Shown: piece by piece, positions 1 to 8,618 of the stretch
Position numbering within the stretch: position 1 is the first letter of the stretch
Layout of the letters: each line of letters begins with the position of its first letter
NCBI GenBank assembly: GCA_041394325.1
Contig: JAWKIJ010000001.1
Span: 496,001 to 560,000 of the forward strand
Length of the DNA stretch: 64,000 nucleotides
Direction: 5' to 3'
Origin: JAWKIJ01 sp041394325
GTDB lineage: Bacteria > Actinomycetota > Acidimicrobiia > Acidimicrobiales > Microtrichaceae
Position numbers and translations under genes: made by a program
The notes under the pieces: generated by a model
The model's database searches: none
What the model was told of the DNA's origin: nothing
What the model saw: only the letters and a program-made list of their open reading frames with translations

Positions 1-377
1 TTGCTGATGCGGTCTCCCGGCCGGACGGGCTCATGGAAGGTGATCGTGTTGTCGGTCATCACCGCTTCGGGGAGGCCGAACAGGCGCTTCAGGTCGAAGT
101 GCACCTGCAGGGCCACCTGCTCGCCCTCCGCGCCCGGTTGCCAGTAGTGCGGCCGCATCCACAGCGAGATGGTCGTGGGCAGTGCGATGGGGCCGTTGGT
201 CAGTTCGGCCGCGACGGCGTCGTCCCAGTAGAGCGGATTGGCGTTCTGGGTGGCGGCGAGCGTGTTGTACGTGTAGCCGCGCTCCACGTCGAAGTCGGCG
301 ACCTGGTGGTACATCGGCCGGCCGATCATCTCGGCGACCTCCGCGGGCAGGTCGGCCGGCAGCGTTGTTTCGGACAC
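1..377 (-). CDS. MaoC-like / FAS1-type dehydratase, N-terminal part (cut by window edge)
   Basis: The gene runs off the left edge, so only about 125 N-terminal codons are visible, read from a GTG at 377 preceded by a GGGGG stretch. The segment resembles the N-terminal hot-dog domain of MaoC-like enoyl-CoA hydratases (features such as NPLYWDD, TTISLWMRPHYW and a final HEPVRPGDRIS, where the chain typically enters the second strand set). These enzymes hydrate or dehydrate acyl-CoA thioesters in fatty-acid or steroid-side-chain oxidation. A palindromic operator lies 13 bases before the start, so the gene belongs to the same regulon as its neighbours. Exact substrate unknown. Confidence 0.7.
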   Translation of the reverse strand, partial: MSETTLPADLPAEVAEMIGRPMYHQVADFDVERGYTYNTLAATQNANPLYWDDAVAAELTNGPIALPTTISLWMRPHYWQPGAEGEQVALQVHFDLKRLFGLPEAVMTDNTITFHEPVRPGDRIS

Positions 378-389
378 CGAACCCCCGAA

Positions 390-406
390 TCTGACGGACC
401 GTCAGA
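390..406. promoter_or_regulatory. Palindromic operator, copy 1 (TCTGACGGACCGTCAGA)
   Basis: Perfect inverted repeat with 8-base arms around one central base; the symmetry extends one more base on each side (389-407). On the minus strand a -10-like TAGGAT (406-411) abuts it, so the palindrome would cover the transcription start of the MaoC-like gene that starts at 377. Identical copies lie at 2995-3011 and 9900-9916 and a near copy at 58407-58425. Size and symmetry fit a TetR-family repressor site. Confidence 0.75.
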
Positions 407-496
407 TCCTACGGGACGGTCGCCGGACCGGCCCAACCCGACGGCGGGCGCTCGGAGCGCCCACCACGACTCCCGACATCGGGACACCCCCCGCCA

Positions 497-1702
497 TCAG
501 GCGATGGCTCCGTCGTCAAGTAGTGCGGAGACGTCGTCGCCGGACAGGCCGGCGCCCAGGAGCAGCTCGGCCGTGTCGGTGAGCGAGCCGTCACGCACCT
601 CGTAGGGACCGTCGGGGGCGACGGTGCCCGCAAGGATCGGTGCCGCCTGCCGGAACGGCCCGTCGGTCGCCGACACGGCGTCGGCGACCAGTCCCCGGGC
701 TGTGTACTGCTCGTCGGCCACCGCCTCGGCCACGGAGTTGACCGGCGCGACGCACGTGTCGGCCGGCCCCAGGAGCGCCACCCACTCGTCACGGGTCCGC
801 TCGGCGAAGCGAGCGGCCAGGGCGGCACGGATCTCGTCCTGACGCGCGTCGTTCAGCTGCGCGTCGGCGAATCGATCCAACTCGAGCAACCGGCAGAGGT
901 TGCGCCAGAACTGCGGTTCGATCGCGCCGACCGAGACGAACCGTCCGTCGCCGCAGGCGTAGACGTCGTAACACGCGTAACGGCCCGTGAGGATGTAGTG
1001 GCCCGGACCCGGCTCGACGCCGGTGGCGAGGTACTCGTCGACGTACAACGACATCAACGCGAACGCACCGTCGGCGATCGACACGTCGAGATGGGTCCCA
1101 CGGCCACTTCGACCGCGACCGATGAGCGCGGCCATGATCGCCATCGCCGCCTGCATCCCGCCGGCCGCGATGTCCGCGACGGTCGCGCCGGGCAACGCGG
1201 GTCTGCCGTCGGCGCGACGACCCGAACAGTCGAGGAACCCGCTGGTCGCGAGGTAGTTGACGTCGTGGCCGGCCCACTGCGACCGTGGTCCCGTCCGGCC
1301 GAATCCACTGGTCGAGCAGTAGACGATGCCCTCGTTGCGTGCCGACACCGCCTCGTAGCCGATGCCGAGCCGGTCGACCACACCGGGGCGGAACGATTCG
1401 ATGATCACGTCGGCCCCGTCGGCCAGGCGGAGGAACGCCTCACGGCCACCGTCGGACTTGAGGTCGAACAGGGCTCGTCGCATACCTCGGTTGCCCGAGT
1501 AGGCGTAGTAGGGCGGGACGATCTGCACCGCGCCGGCCCGGGGAACCGCGCCCACCTTGACGACCGACGCGCCGTAGTCGGCGAGGGTGCGCGACGCGCG
1601 GGCGGCGGGTCCCACCGACGCGAGGTCCAACACGGTGATGCCGGCGAGTGCCGGGACCGGCGTGACCGTCGGGCCTGCGGCGGATGCGGGAGCGTCGGTC
1701 AC
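497..1702 (-). CDS. CaiB/BaiF CoA-transferase family protein, alpha-methylacyl-CoA racemase-like
   Basis: 401 residues, the normal length for family III CoA-transferases and methylacyl-CoA racemases. The N-terminal Rossmann-like half carries LAGITVLDLAS and ADYGASVVKV. The racemase acid/base pair can be seen: the His of GHDVNYLA near residue 146 and the Asp of VADIAAGG near 177, matching His126/Asp156 of the mycobacterial racemase MCR (family knowledge). It would epimerise 2-methyl-branched acyl-CoAs so that the (S)-specific acyl-CoA dehydrogenase can act on them. It starts 36 bases after the acyl-CoA dehydrogenase stop, in one transcription unit controlled from the operator at 2995. A CoA-transferase role is the main alternative. 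Confidence 0.8.
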   Translation of the reverse strand: MTDAPASAAGPTVTPVPALAGITVLDLASVGPAARASRTLADYGASVVKVGAVPRAGAVQIVPPYYAYSGNRGMRRALFDLKSDGGREAFLRLADGADVIIESFRPGVVDRLGIGYEAVSARNEGIVYCSTSGFGRTGPRSQWAGHDVNYLATSGFLDCSGRRADGRPALPGATVADIAAGGMQAAMAIMAALIGRGRSGRGTHLDVSIADGAFALMSLYVDEYLATGVEPGPGHYILTGRYACYDVYACGDGRFVSVGAIEPQFWRNLCRLLELDRFADAQLNDARQDEIRAALAARFAERTRDEWVALLGPADTCVAPVNSVAEAVADEQYTARGLVADAVSATDGPFRQAAPILAGTVAPDGPYEVRDGSLTDTAELLLGAGLSGDDVSALLDDGAIA

Positions 1703-1738
1703 GTCGGCCGCCCGTGGAGGTTCACCGCGCCCGCCGGC

Positions 1739-2956
1739 TCAGAAGTTCTTCGGCAGGCCGAGACCGCGGCGGGCGATGATGTTCTTCTGGATCTCGCTCG
1801 CGCCACCGCCGATCGTGTCGATGACGGTGTAGCGATAGGTCGACTCCGAACGTCCCTCCATCGGGGCGTCGGCCGTCTTGACGCGAAGCTGCGATCCGGG
1901 CCCGCCGATGTCCATCGCCGCCGACGCGAGACGACGCGACAGCTCGGTCGCGAACAGCTTGTACTCCGAAGCCACCACCGTCGGGGGTTGGAAGGGCTTG
2001 CCCTCACGGGCCGCTTCCTCGACCTTGACGGCCTCGGACACGAACTTCAGCCCCATCACCCGCGCCACCTCGGCCTCGGTGTGCAGGTTCGCCATCCGCG
2101 AACGCACCACCGGATCGTCCTTGAGGGGCTCGCCGTCCCGGGTGGTGTCGCAGACGTAGTCGGTCAGCACGTCGAGACGCTGGCGGATGGGCGAGTAGGT
2201 GAACATCGTGAAGCGTTCGAGGTCGAGCGCCTGGCTGATGTAGCGGAAACCGTGGTTGACCTCACCCACCACGTACTCGTCCGGAACGAACACGTCGTCG
2301 AGCCACACCTCGTTGGTGCGCTCGTCGCCCATGGTCCAGATGCCGTTGATGGTGATCCCCGGATCGTTCATGGGGATGAGCATCAACGTGATCCCGAGGT
2401 GCTTGTTGTCGGGATCGGTGCGGACCCCGCACCAGTACCAGTCGGCGAAGTGCGCCGAGGTGGTCCACGTCTTCTGCCCGTTGAGCAACCAGCCCGACAC
2501 CCCGTCCTTGGTGTGCCGCTCTCCCTTGAGCCGCATCGACGCGGCGTCGGAGCCGGCATTGGGCTCGGAGTACCCGACCGCGAACTCGACGTCGTTCTCG
2601 AGGATCATCGGGAGGAACTTCTCCTTGAGGAAGTCCGATCCGTGCGCGATCAGCGTCTTGCCGATGATGCCGACGCCCTTGCCGATCTGGGGCCCTCCGC
2701 GGCCGGCGAGCTCCTCGTTGAGGATGTACTCGTAGACGCCCTCACCTTCGGAGCCGCCGTACTGCTTGGGCCAGGTCATGCCGAGCCAGCCCTGGTGGCC
2801 GACCTCCTTCATGAACGCCCGCCGCTTGGGGGTGTCCACGATCTGGGCCATGTTCTCGCGGGTGACGTCGAAGATGTCGATGTCGTCGTGGGCGTCGCAG
2901 AAGGCGACGACCTCGTCATGGAACGCCAGTTGCTCGTCGGAGAACTCGAAGTCCAT
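1739..2956 (-). CDS. Acyl-CoA dehydrogenase
   Basis: 405 residues; flavoprotein that inserts the alpha,beta double bond into an acyl-CoA. The middle domain has GYSEPNAGSDAASM and the nearby GQKTWTTSAH flavin-contact segment; the C-terminal helical domain ends in GGASEIQKNIIARRGLGLP, typical of the family. The sequence type is that of actinobacterial FadE proteins acting on large or branched substrates rather than short chains (inference). Start ATG at 2956; the TCTGACGG palindrome sits 39 bases upstream with TAGAAT as -10. It is followed by the racemase-like gene. Confidence 0.9.
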   Translation of the reverse strand: MDFEFSDEQLAFHDEVVAFCDAHDDIDIFDVTRENMAQIVDTPKRRAFMKEVGHQGWLGMTWPKQYGGSEGEGVYEYILNEELAGRGGPQIGKGVGIIGKTLIAHGSDFLKEKFLPMILENDVEFAVGYSEPNAGSDAASMRLKGERHTKDGVSGWLLNGQKTWTTSAHFADWYWCGVRTDPDNKHLGITLMLIPMNDPGITINGIWTMGDERTNEVWLDDVFVPDEYVVGEVNHGFRYISQALDLERFTMFTYSPIRQRLDVLTDYVCDTTRDGEPLKDDPVVRSRMANLHTEAEVARVMGLKFVSEAVKVEEAAREGKPFQPPTVVASEYKLFATELSRRLASAAMDIGGPGSQLRVKTADAPMEGRSESTYRYTVIDTIGGGASEIQKNIIARRGLGLPKNF

Positions 2957-2994
2957 CGCTCACTCCCCCGCCACTCGCCGGCGCCCTGCCGATT

Positions 2995-3011
2995 TCTGAC
3001 GGACCGTCAGA
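2995..3011. promoter_or_regulatory. Palindromic operator, copy 2
   Basis: TCTGACGGACCGTCAGA, identical to copies 1 and 3. A -10-like TAGAAT on the minus strand (3011-3016) directly adjoins it, placing the likely transcription start of the acyl-CoA dehydrogenase gene inside the palindrome, so a bound protein would repress. Confidence 0.75.
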
Positions 3012-3069
3012 TTCTAGGAGCAAGACCTGAACGGCGTCCCAGTCGAGAAGGTCGGAGCAGGACCCGGCG

Positions 3070-5358
3070 TCACTGCGTCTGCAGCGCCCGCCGGACCTCG
3101 TCGGGATCGGCGATGGGTGCGGCGCCCGTGGCGTCGACGAAGGCCCCTTCGATGGGAACGGTGCACCGGAAGGGCGCCTCGTAGCGGGGGCTGACCTCGG
3201 TGGCGTCGTCGTAGCCGCAGCAGAGGTTCTCCCCACTCAGGGCGAAGCGCAGGGGCACGAGTCTGGGCACCGTCGCGACGGCGGCCGCGCGGCCGTCGAC
3301 GATGAGCACGACGACCGCGGTGGCGTCCTTCGGTGTGACCTCCACCCGCACGACGTGGCGCCCGGGCGAGAGGACCGCATCGGCGTCGACGTCGGTCCAT
3401 TCGGTGCCGAAGTAGTTGTAGGTGTAGCTGGGCCGCCCCCCTCGCAGATACAGGGAGAAGCCTCCGAACCGGCCACCCTGCGCGATCAGCACCCCTTCGA
3501 CCGGGGCCGGCGAGTCGGGTACGACCACCTCGGCCTGCACGACGTGGCGGGCCGTCTTGGTGTCGGGGGCGGTCGACTCGGGGATGCCCAACGCGTGAGG
3601 ACGAAGGTCGATCCGCTGGGCCTTGTCGAGTCGCGCACCGATCGCTCCACGGAATCCCTGCAGCGGAAGCGCGCCGAACCGTTCGGCCTCCTCCCACCAG
3701 AGTCGCTGCATCTCCACCAGGCGGGTGGGGTGCTGTTCTGCGAGGTCGTGGCACTCCGAGGGGTCTGCCTCGACGTCGTAGAGCTCCCAGCGGTCCTCGT
3801 CGAAGGAGCGGAACGGATCCTCCCCGGGCTCGTAGGGGAACAGCGGGTGGAACGCGACCGCCTTCCATCCCTCGTGGTAGATCGCCCGGCAACCGAACTG
3901 CTCGTAGTACTGCGTGGGGCGACCCGGCCGACTCGCATCGGTGAAACCCGGACGCAGGGACTCGCCCGCCACCGGCTGCTGGGCGACCCCGTCGATGGAG
4001 TCGGGCATCTCGACGCCCATGAGGTCCAACAGGGTGGCTCCCACGTCCACCGCGTGGCAGTACTGGTGGCGGATGGCCCCGGGGTCCTCGGGGGCGACGC
4101 CCGGCCCGGCGACGATGAGCGGATCGCCGATCCCACCCTCGTGGGTCTCGCGTTTCCAACGCCGGTACGGGGTGTTGCCGGCGTAGGCCCAGCCCCACGG
4201 GTAGTTGGGGAACGAATCGGGACCGCCGACGGCGTCGGACCGCGCGATCGTCGCCGCGGCATCGTGTGGCAGACCGTTGTAGAGATAGGCGCCGTTGAAC
4301 GTTCCGGTGGGACCGCCCTCCGCCGAGGCACCGTTGTCGGAGAGGACGATCACCACGGTCCGCTCGGACTCGCCGGTCGCGTCGAGGTGGTCGAGGAGTC
4401 GGCCGAGTTCGAAGTCGGTGTGGGAGAGGAACCCGGCGAACGCCTCCATCAACCGCGAGGCCACCTGTCGCTGATCGGGATCGAGGTCGGCCCAATCGGG
4501 AACCCACGACGGCCGCGACGACAACGTGGTGCCCGGCGGCACGATCCCCTCCGCCACCTGGCGTTCGAAAACCCGTTCGCGCCAGGCATCCCAACCGTCG
4601 TCGAAGGCACCCCGGTAGCGCTCGATCCACTCCGCGGGAGCGTGGTGCGGCGCGTGGCATGCGCCGAACGCCAGGTAGAGGAAGAAGGGTCGAACGGGAT
4701 CGGCGTTTCGCAGGTCGTCGATCATCGAGATGGACCGGTCCACCAGTTGGACGCTCAGGTGCGCGTCGGTCTGCTCGACGGGCGGGATCGGGGAGTTGTC
4801 GACCACCAGGTCGGGTGCCCACTGGCTGGTCTCGGGACCGAGGAAACCGAAGAACCGCTCGAAACCACATCCCAACGGCCAGTACCGCCGCCGGGCGCCC
4901 GCGTTCTGCTCCTCGGCGGGGCACAGGTGCCACTTGCCCACCGCGAAGGTCGCGTACCCCGCCCGCTTCGCGAGCTCGGGCACGGTCGCACAGGCGGGGT
5001 TGAGCCGCCCGTGGTAGCCGGGAAAGCCCGACGCCAGCTCGGTGATGCCACCGATGCCTGCGGTGTGGGGGTTCCGTCCGGTGAGCAGCGACGCCCGGGT
5101 CGGCGAGCACATCGCGGTGGTGTGGAACCGGCGATAGCGGAGGCCGCGGGCCGCGAGAGCGTCGATCCGGGGGGTGGCGATGTCGGAACCGAAACAACCC
5201 AACTGCGCGAATCCGACGTCGTCGAGCACGACCAGCACGACGTTGGTGGCGTCGCCGGGCGGGGTCGGCGGAACGGGGAACGCCGCGGTGGAGTCCTCGA
5301 GAGTCCGTCCGATCCTTCCCGGGAACGGGCTCCCTTCCCGGTAGGTCCTGGTGCTCAC
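3070..5358 (-). CDS. Arylsulfatase (sulfatase family, AtsA/AtsD type)
   Basis: 762 residues from a GTG at 5358, close to the size of mycobacterial AtsA/AtsD. The metal-binding DD lies at residues 46-47 and the formylglycine signature CSPTR at 84-88 (Cys is converted to the catalytic formylglycine), followed by ASLLTGR. A C-terminal beta-rich region after about residue 560 is shared with the long actinobacterial sulfatases. It hydrolyses a sulfate ester; the substrate is not evident. The GTG overlaps the stop of the TetR gene (GTGA), so it is the last gene of the five-gene unit. No signal peptide is apparent, suggesting a cytoplasmic enzyme acting on an imported sulfated compound. Confidence 0.9.
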   Translation of the reverse strand: MSTRTYREGSPFPGRIGRTLEDSTAAFPVPPTPPGDATNVVLVVLDDVGFAQLGCFGSDIATPRIDALAARGLRYRRFHTTAMCSPTRASLLTGRNPHTAGIGGITELASGFPGYHGRLNPACATVPELAKRAGYATFAVGKWHLCPAEEQNAGARRRYWPLGCGFERFFGFLGPETSQWAPDLVVDNSPIPPVEQTDAHLSVQLVDRSISMIDDLRNADPVRPFFLYLAFGACHAPHHAPAEWIERYRGAFDDGWDAWRERVFERQVAEGIVPPGTTLSSRPSWVPDWADLDPDQRQVASRLMEAFAGFLSHTDFELGRLLDHLDATGESERTVVIVLSDNGASAEGGPTGTFNGAYLYNGLPHDAAATIARSDAVGGPDSFPNYPWGWAYAGNTPYRRWKRETHEGGIGDPLIVAGPGVAPEDPGAIRHQYCHAVDVGATLLDLMGVEMPDSIDGVAQQPVAGESLRPGFTDASRPGRPTQYYEQFGCRAIYHEGWKAVAFHPLFPYEPGEDPFRSFDEDRWELYDVEADPSECHDLAEQHPTRLVEMQRLWWEEAERFGALPLQGFRGAIGARLDKAQRIDLRPHALGIPESTAPDTKTARHVVQAEVVVPDSPAPVEGVLIAQGGRFGGFSLYLRGGRPSYTYNYFGTEWTDVDADAVLSPGRHVVRVEVTPKDATAVVVLIVDGRAAAVATVPRLVPLRFALSGENLCCGYDDATEVSPRYEAPFRCTVPIEGAFVDATGAAPIADPDEVRRALQTQ

Positions 5359-6034
5359 GACGGCACCTTCGATCCGGACACGGTGGTGAACAGGATCGAC
5401 GCGAGCACCCGACGAAGGTCCTCGGAGGTGATCCCGTAGTCCTCGAAGGTTGTGCGGTGTGAGGACACGTGGGTGAGCATCGACACCAGCACCGCGGCCG
5501 CCGCTGCGGCATCGAGAGCGTCGCCGACCCTGCCCGCCTCCTGAGCAGTACGGATCGCGTCGGCGAGCGTGGCGTTGAACTCGGCGAGCAGCCTCCGACG
5601 CATCGCCGCGAACCGTTCGTCGCCTTCGAGGCTCGCGAGGTCGAGTACCCGCATCACCGCCGAGTTGTCCTCCCAGAAGCCCATGAACGCGCCGGCGATC
5701 GCCGTCGCCGCGCCGTACCCCTTCGACCCGTCCAGGTCGTGTCGCGAACCAGACGGTTGAGTTGTTCGTTGCCCCGCTCGGCGAGTTGCTCGGCAAGTGC
5801 CAGCACCGCCGCCTCGACGTCGCCGAAGTACTGGTAGAACGTCGCCGGCGAGGTGCCCGCCTCACGTGCGATGTCGGTCACCTTGAGATCGCGGTAGTTG
5901 ACCGACCGCAACAGTCGCATCGTGACCGCGGTCAGCCGATCGCGGGTCTCGAGACCGCGACGGCCCGGGACCCGGCCGTCCGACGCCCGGGGGGCTGGTC
6001 GGTCACCCCCGGGGGACGCACCCGACTCGTTCAT
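5355..6034 (-). CDS. TetR-family transcriptional regulator (one frameshift)
   Basis: N-terminal helix-turn-helix is clear (DIAREAGTSPATFYQYF, preceded by a 20-residue leader), followed by a helical ligand domain that continues in another frame as GSKGYGAATAIAGAFMGFWEDN. The break is at 5727-5729, where a run of three G (minus strand) needs four; with one more base the protein is about 226 residues and intact. ATG at 6034 overlaps the stop of the oxidoreductase gene (ATGA). It is the only regulator encoded near the four palindromes and is itself in the unit starting with copy 3, so autorepression with release by an acyl-CoA is likely (inference). Confidence 0.8.
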
Positions 6035-6909
6035 CCGGCCCGATGCTCGGCGGTGATCCAGCGGTCGGCGTAGGTCCGGACGTGGTGCACCGCCTCCTCC
6101 AACGACGACGGGGCCGCCACTCCCTGGGCGATCCACGCCGAGGTGAGAAGCGTCGTGACACCCATCGATTCGAGCTCGGCGAGCGTCTCGGGTGTCGGCA
6201 GCGCCAATGGTGATGCGATGATCTCGAACGGTCGGTCCGCGACCCCCGCGGCCTCACGCCGACGGCGGAGTTCACCGCACTTGGCACGTAGGTCCTCGAC
6301 CGTGTGGTACATGCCGATCCAACCGTCGTGGCGGGCTGCACGATCGAGGGCGACCGCCGAGTCGCCACCGACCAGCACCGGTATGGGGTGCCCGGGCGTG
6401 GGCAGCATGCGCATCGACGGGAGGTCGTAGAACTCGCCGTGGTGCTCGGCGTGCTCGCCGCGCCACATCGCGTCGAGGATCTCGAGCTGTTCGTCCATGC
6501 GCCGACCGCGGCCTTCGAACCGTTGACCGAGCGCCTCGAACTCCTCGCGCATCCACCCGGCTCCGATGCCCAGGGAGACCCGTCCGCCGCTCAGGCGCGA
6601 CACGGTCGCGAGGGTCTTGGCGGCCAGCAGCGGATTCCGCGCCGGGAGGACGAAGATGTTGGTGACGAACCCGATCCGCTCGGTGACGGTCGCCATCGCC
6701 GCGGCGGCGAGCCACGGATCCGGGAAGTCCCACTCGGGCTCGTACTGGGGGCGGCCGTCGGGAGTGTAGGGATAGCGGGATTCGATCGTCTCGGGGTGCA
6801 CCACGTGGTCGCTCATCGCGATCGTCGCGAAGCCACTGCCCTCGAGCTCACGGGCCAACGGCACGTACATGTCGGTGGGCAGGCCGATCATCGCCTGGCA
6901 GAACTTCAC
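6031..6909 (-). CDS. LLM-class F420-dependent oxidoreductase
   Basis: 292 residues of luciferase-like monooxygenase fold. Seen are the N-terminal AMSDHVVHP strand-loop, the ERIGFVTNIFVLPARNPLLAAKT segment in which the cofactor pocket lies, and SLGIGAGWMREEFEALG, all usual for the actinobacterial F420-binding subfamily. Such enzymes carry out hydride transfers with F420/F420H2; some occur in steroid and lipid breakdown clusters. It overlaps the ligase gene upstream and the TetR gene downstream by four bases, so it is made with them. Substrate unknown. Confidence 0.85.
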   Translation of the reverse strand: MKFCQAMIGLPTDMYVPLARELEGSGFATIAMSDHVVHPETIESRYPYTPDGRPQYEPEWDFPDPWLAAAAMATVTERIGFVTNIFVLPARNPLLAAKTLATVSRLSGGRVSLGIGAGWMREEFEALGQRFEGRGRRMDEQLEILDAMWRGEHAEHHGEFYDLPSMRMLPTPGHPIPVLVGGDSAVALDRAARHDGWIGMYHTVEDLRAKCGELRRRREAAGVADRPFEIIASPLALPTPETLAELESMGVTTLLTSAWIAQGVAAPSSLEEAVHHVRTYADRWITAEHRAG

Positions 6910-8618
6910 GGGCGGACCTCCCGGTCGGAGTCGGAGGAGCGTCGGGCCACGGCACGGTCGCGGAGTTCGAACTTCAGCACCTTGCCCGACGCGTTGAGCG
7001 GCAGCGCGTCGACGATCTCGAACGTGGCCGGCACCTTGAAGTTGGCCATGTGCTCACGCGCCCAGCTCCGGAGCCCGGACGGCTCGGCATCGACACCGGG
7101 CCGCAACACGACGAACGCGTGACCGACCTCGCCCATCCGGTCGTCGGGTATCCCCACCACCGCCGACTGGGCGATGGCCGGATGCGAGGCGAGGAGCCCC
7201 TCGACCTCCGCGGGGTACACGTTGAACCCACCGACGATGAACATGTCCTTGGTCCGGTCGGTGATCTTGAGGTACCCGTCCTCGTTGAGGTACCCGACGT
7301 CGCCGGTGTGCAACCAGCCGTCGGCGGTGATCGTCTGCGCCGTCCGCTCCGGGTCCCCGTAGTAGCCGAGCATCACGTTGTAACCCCGGATCACGACCTC
7401 GCCGACCTCCCCCGCGGGCAGGGGTGCACCGTCGTCGTCGACGATCGCGACCTCGACGTCGGGGATCGCCCTCCCCGAGAAGTTGGCCACGGTCTCGATC
7501 GACGCGTCGTGACGGGACACGGTTGCGATCCCGCTCGCCTCGGTGAGGCCGTACGCGGTGAGCACCGTGTCGAAACCCAGAACGGTCCCCATCTCGGCGA
7601 TGAGCTGCTCGGGCACGCTGGCCGCTCCGGTGACGGCGAGGCGAAGGGTGGACAGGCGGGCGCGGTCGAGGTCGGGGTGGTTGATGAGGGTCTGGAAGAT
7701 CGTGGGGGCACCCGGGAGTGCGGTGATTCCCTCGGCTTCGATCGCGTCCGCGACCGCGTCGACGTCGAAGGTGGCGAGCGGCACCATCGTCGCCCCCTTG
7801 ACGAGACAGGCGACGATGCCGGCCCGGTAGCCGAACGAGTGGAAGAACGGGTTGATGACGAGGTAGCGGTCCGCAGCGGTGAGCCCGACGAGGTCCGCCC
7901 AGGCCTCGTAGCCCTTGACCGTCTGGCGGTGCGAGCACATCACGCCCTTGGGTTCGCCGGTGGTGCCGGAGGTGAACAGGATGTCGCACAGGTCGTCGGG
8001 GGCGAGCGAGTCGATGCGTCGTTGCACCTCGACGTCGAGCGCGTCGGTGTCGGCGTCGTTCCCGGCCGCCGAGAGGAACCCCGCACACGAGACGGTGCCC
8101 TCGGGTGCGTCGCCGCGTAGCACCACGGTGGTGGTGAGCTCGGGGAGCTCCGACCCCGCGAGCATGCCGACGTAGTCGTTGCCGAGGAACCCGTTGACAC
8201 AGAAGAGTGCCTTGGCACCGCTGCGCCCCAGGATGAAGGCCGCCTCGGTTCCCTTGTACCGGGTGTTGAGTGGGACGAGCACCGCCCCGGCCATGTGGAG
8301 GCCGACCAGGGCAACGGGCCACTCCCAGATGTTGGGCGCCCAGATCGCGACCCTGTCGCCCGGTTCGATCCCCGCGTGGACAAGTGCCCGGGCGGTCGCG
8401 CGCGCTTCGCGCTCGAGGTCGGCGAAGGTCAGGCGCAACGCGGGTTCGACGCCGAGGTCGACGACGGCCTCCCGGTCACCGAACAACCTCGCGGCGCGCA
8501 TGGCGAGCGCGGGCACGGTGTAGTCCTGCTCGGTGAGCGGTCGCGCTCCGGAGACCGCCCCGGTATCGGAACCGTCCCCGGGGTCGCGACCCGATCGGGC
8601 GGGCTCGGAGCCGCTCAC
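6906..8618 (-). CDS. Acyl-CoA synthetase (AMP-forming, FadD3-like)
   Basis: 570 residues. The adenylate-forming motifs are complete: FTSGTTGEPKGVM (P-loop), YGLTEAS, the hinge DRTKDMFIVGGFNVYPAEVE and the catalytic lysine near the end in NASGKVLKFELRD. It activates a free acid to its CoA thioester with ATP. Overall similarity is to the FadD3/FadD17-type ligases of actinobacteria that act on steroid-derived or bulky acids (tentative). GTG start at 8618 overlaps the CoA-transferase stop, and its stop overlaps the next ATG, so this is a tightly coupled unit. An N-terminal stretch of about 30 residues (GSEPARSGRDPGDGS) is low-complexity. Confidence 0.88.
   Translation of the reverse strand: MSGSEPARSGRDPGDGSDTGAVSGARPLTEQDYTVPALAMRAARLFGDREAVVDLGVEPALRLTFADLEREARATARALVHAGIEPGDRVAIWAPNIWEWPVALVGLHMAGAVLVPLNTRYKGTEAAFILGRSGAKALFCVNGFLGNDYVGMLAGSELPELTTTVVLRGDAPEGTVSCAGFLSAAGNDADTDALDVEVQRRIDSLAPDDLCDILFTSGTTGEPKGVMCSHRQTVKGYEAWADLVGLTAADRYLVINPFFHSFGYRAGIVACLVKGATMVPLATFDVDAVADAIEAEGITALPGAPTIFQTLINHPDLDRARLSTLRLAVTGAASVPEQLIAEMGTVLGFDTVLTAYGLTEASGIATVSRHDASIETVANFSGRAIPDVEVAIVDDDGAPLPAGEVGEVVIRGYNVMLGYYGDPERTAQTITADGWLHTGDVGYLNEDGYLKITDRTKDMFIVGGFNVYPAEVEGLLASHPAIAQSAVVGIPDDRMGEVGHAFVVLRPGVDAEPSGLRSWAREHMANFKVPATFEIVDALPLNASGKVLKFELRDRAVARRSSDSDREVRP

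Noticed and set aside
998..3184. Open frame of 728 codons on the plus strand over the CoA-transferase and acyl-CoA dehydrogenase genes
   Set aside because: It is antisense to two clear genes; in GC-rich DNA stop codons are rare in the opposing frames. Composition (Arg, Gly, His, Val-rich) and lack of motifs show it is a shadow. The same applies to 3355-5439 (+), 3014-5512 (-), 15367-17232 (-) and 20512-22419 (+).
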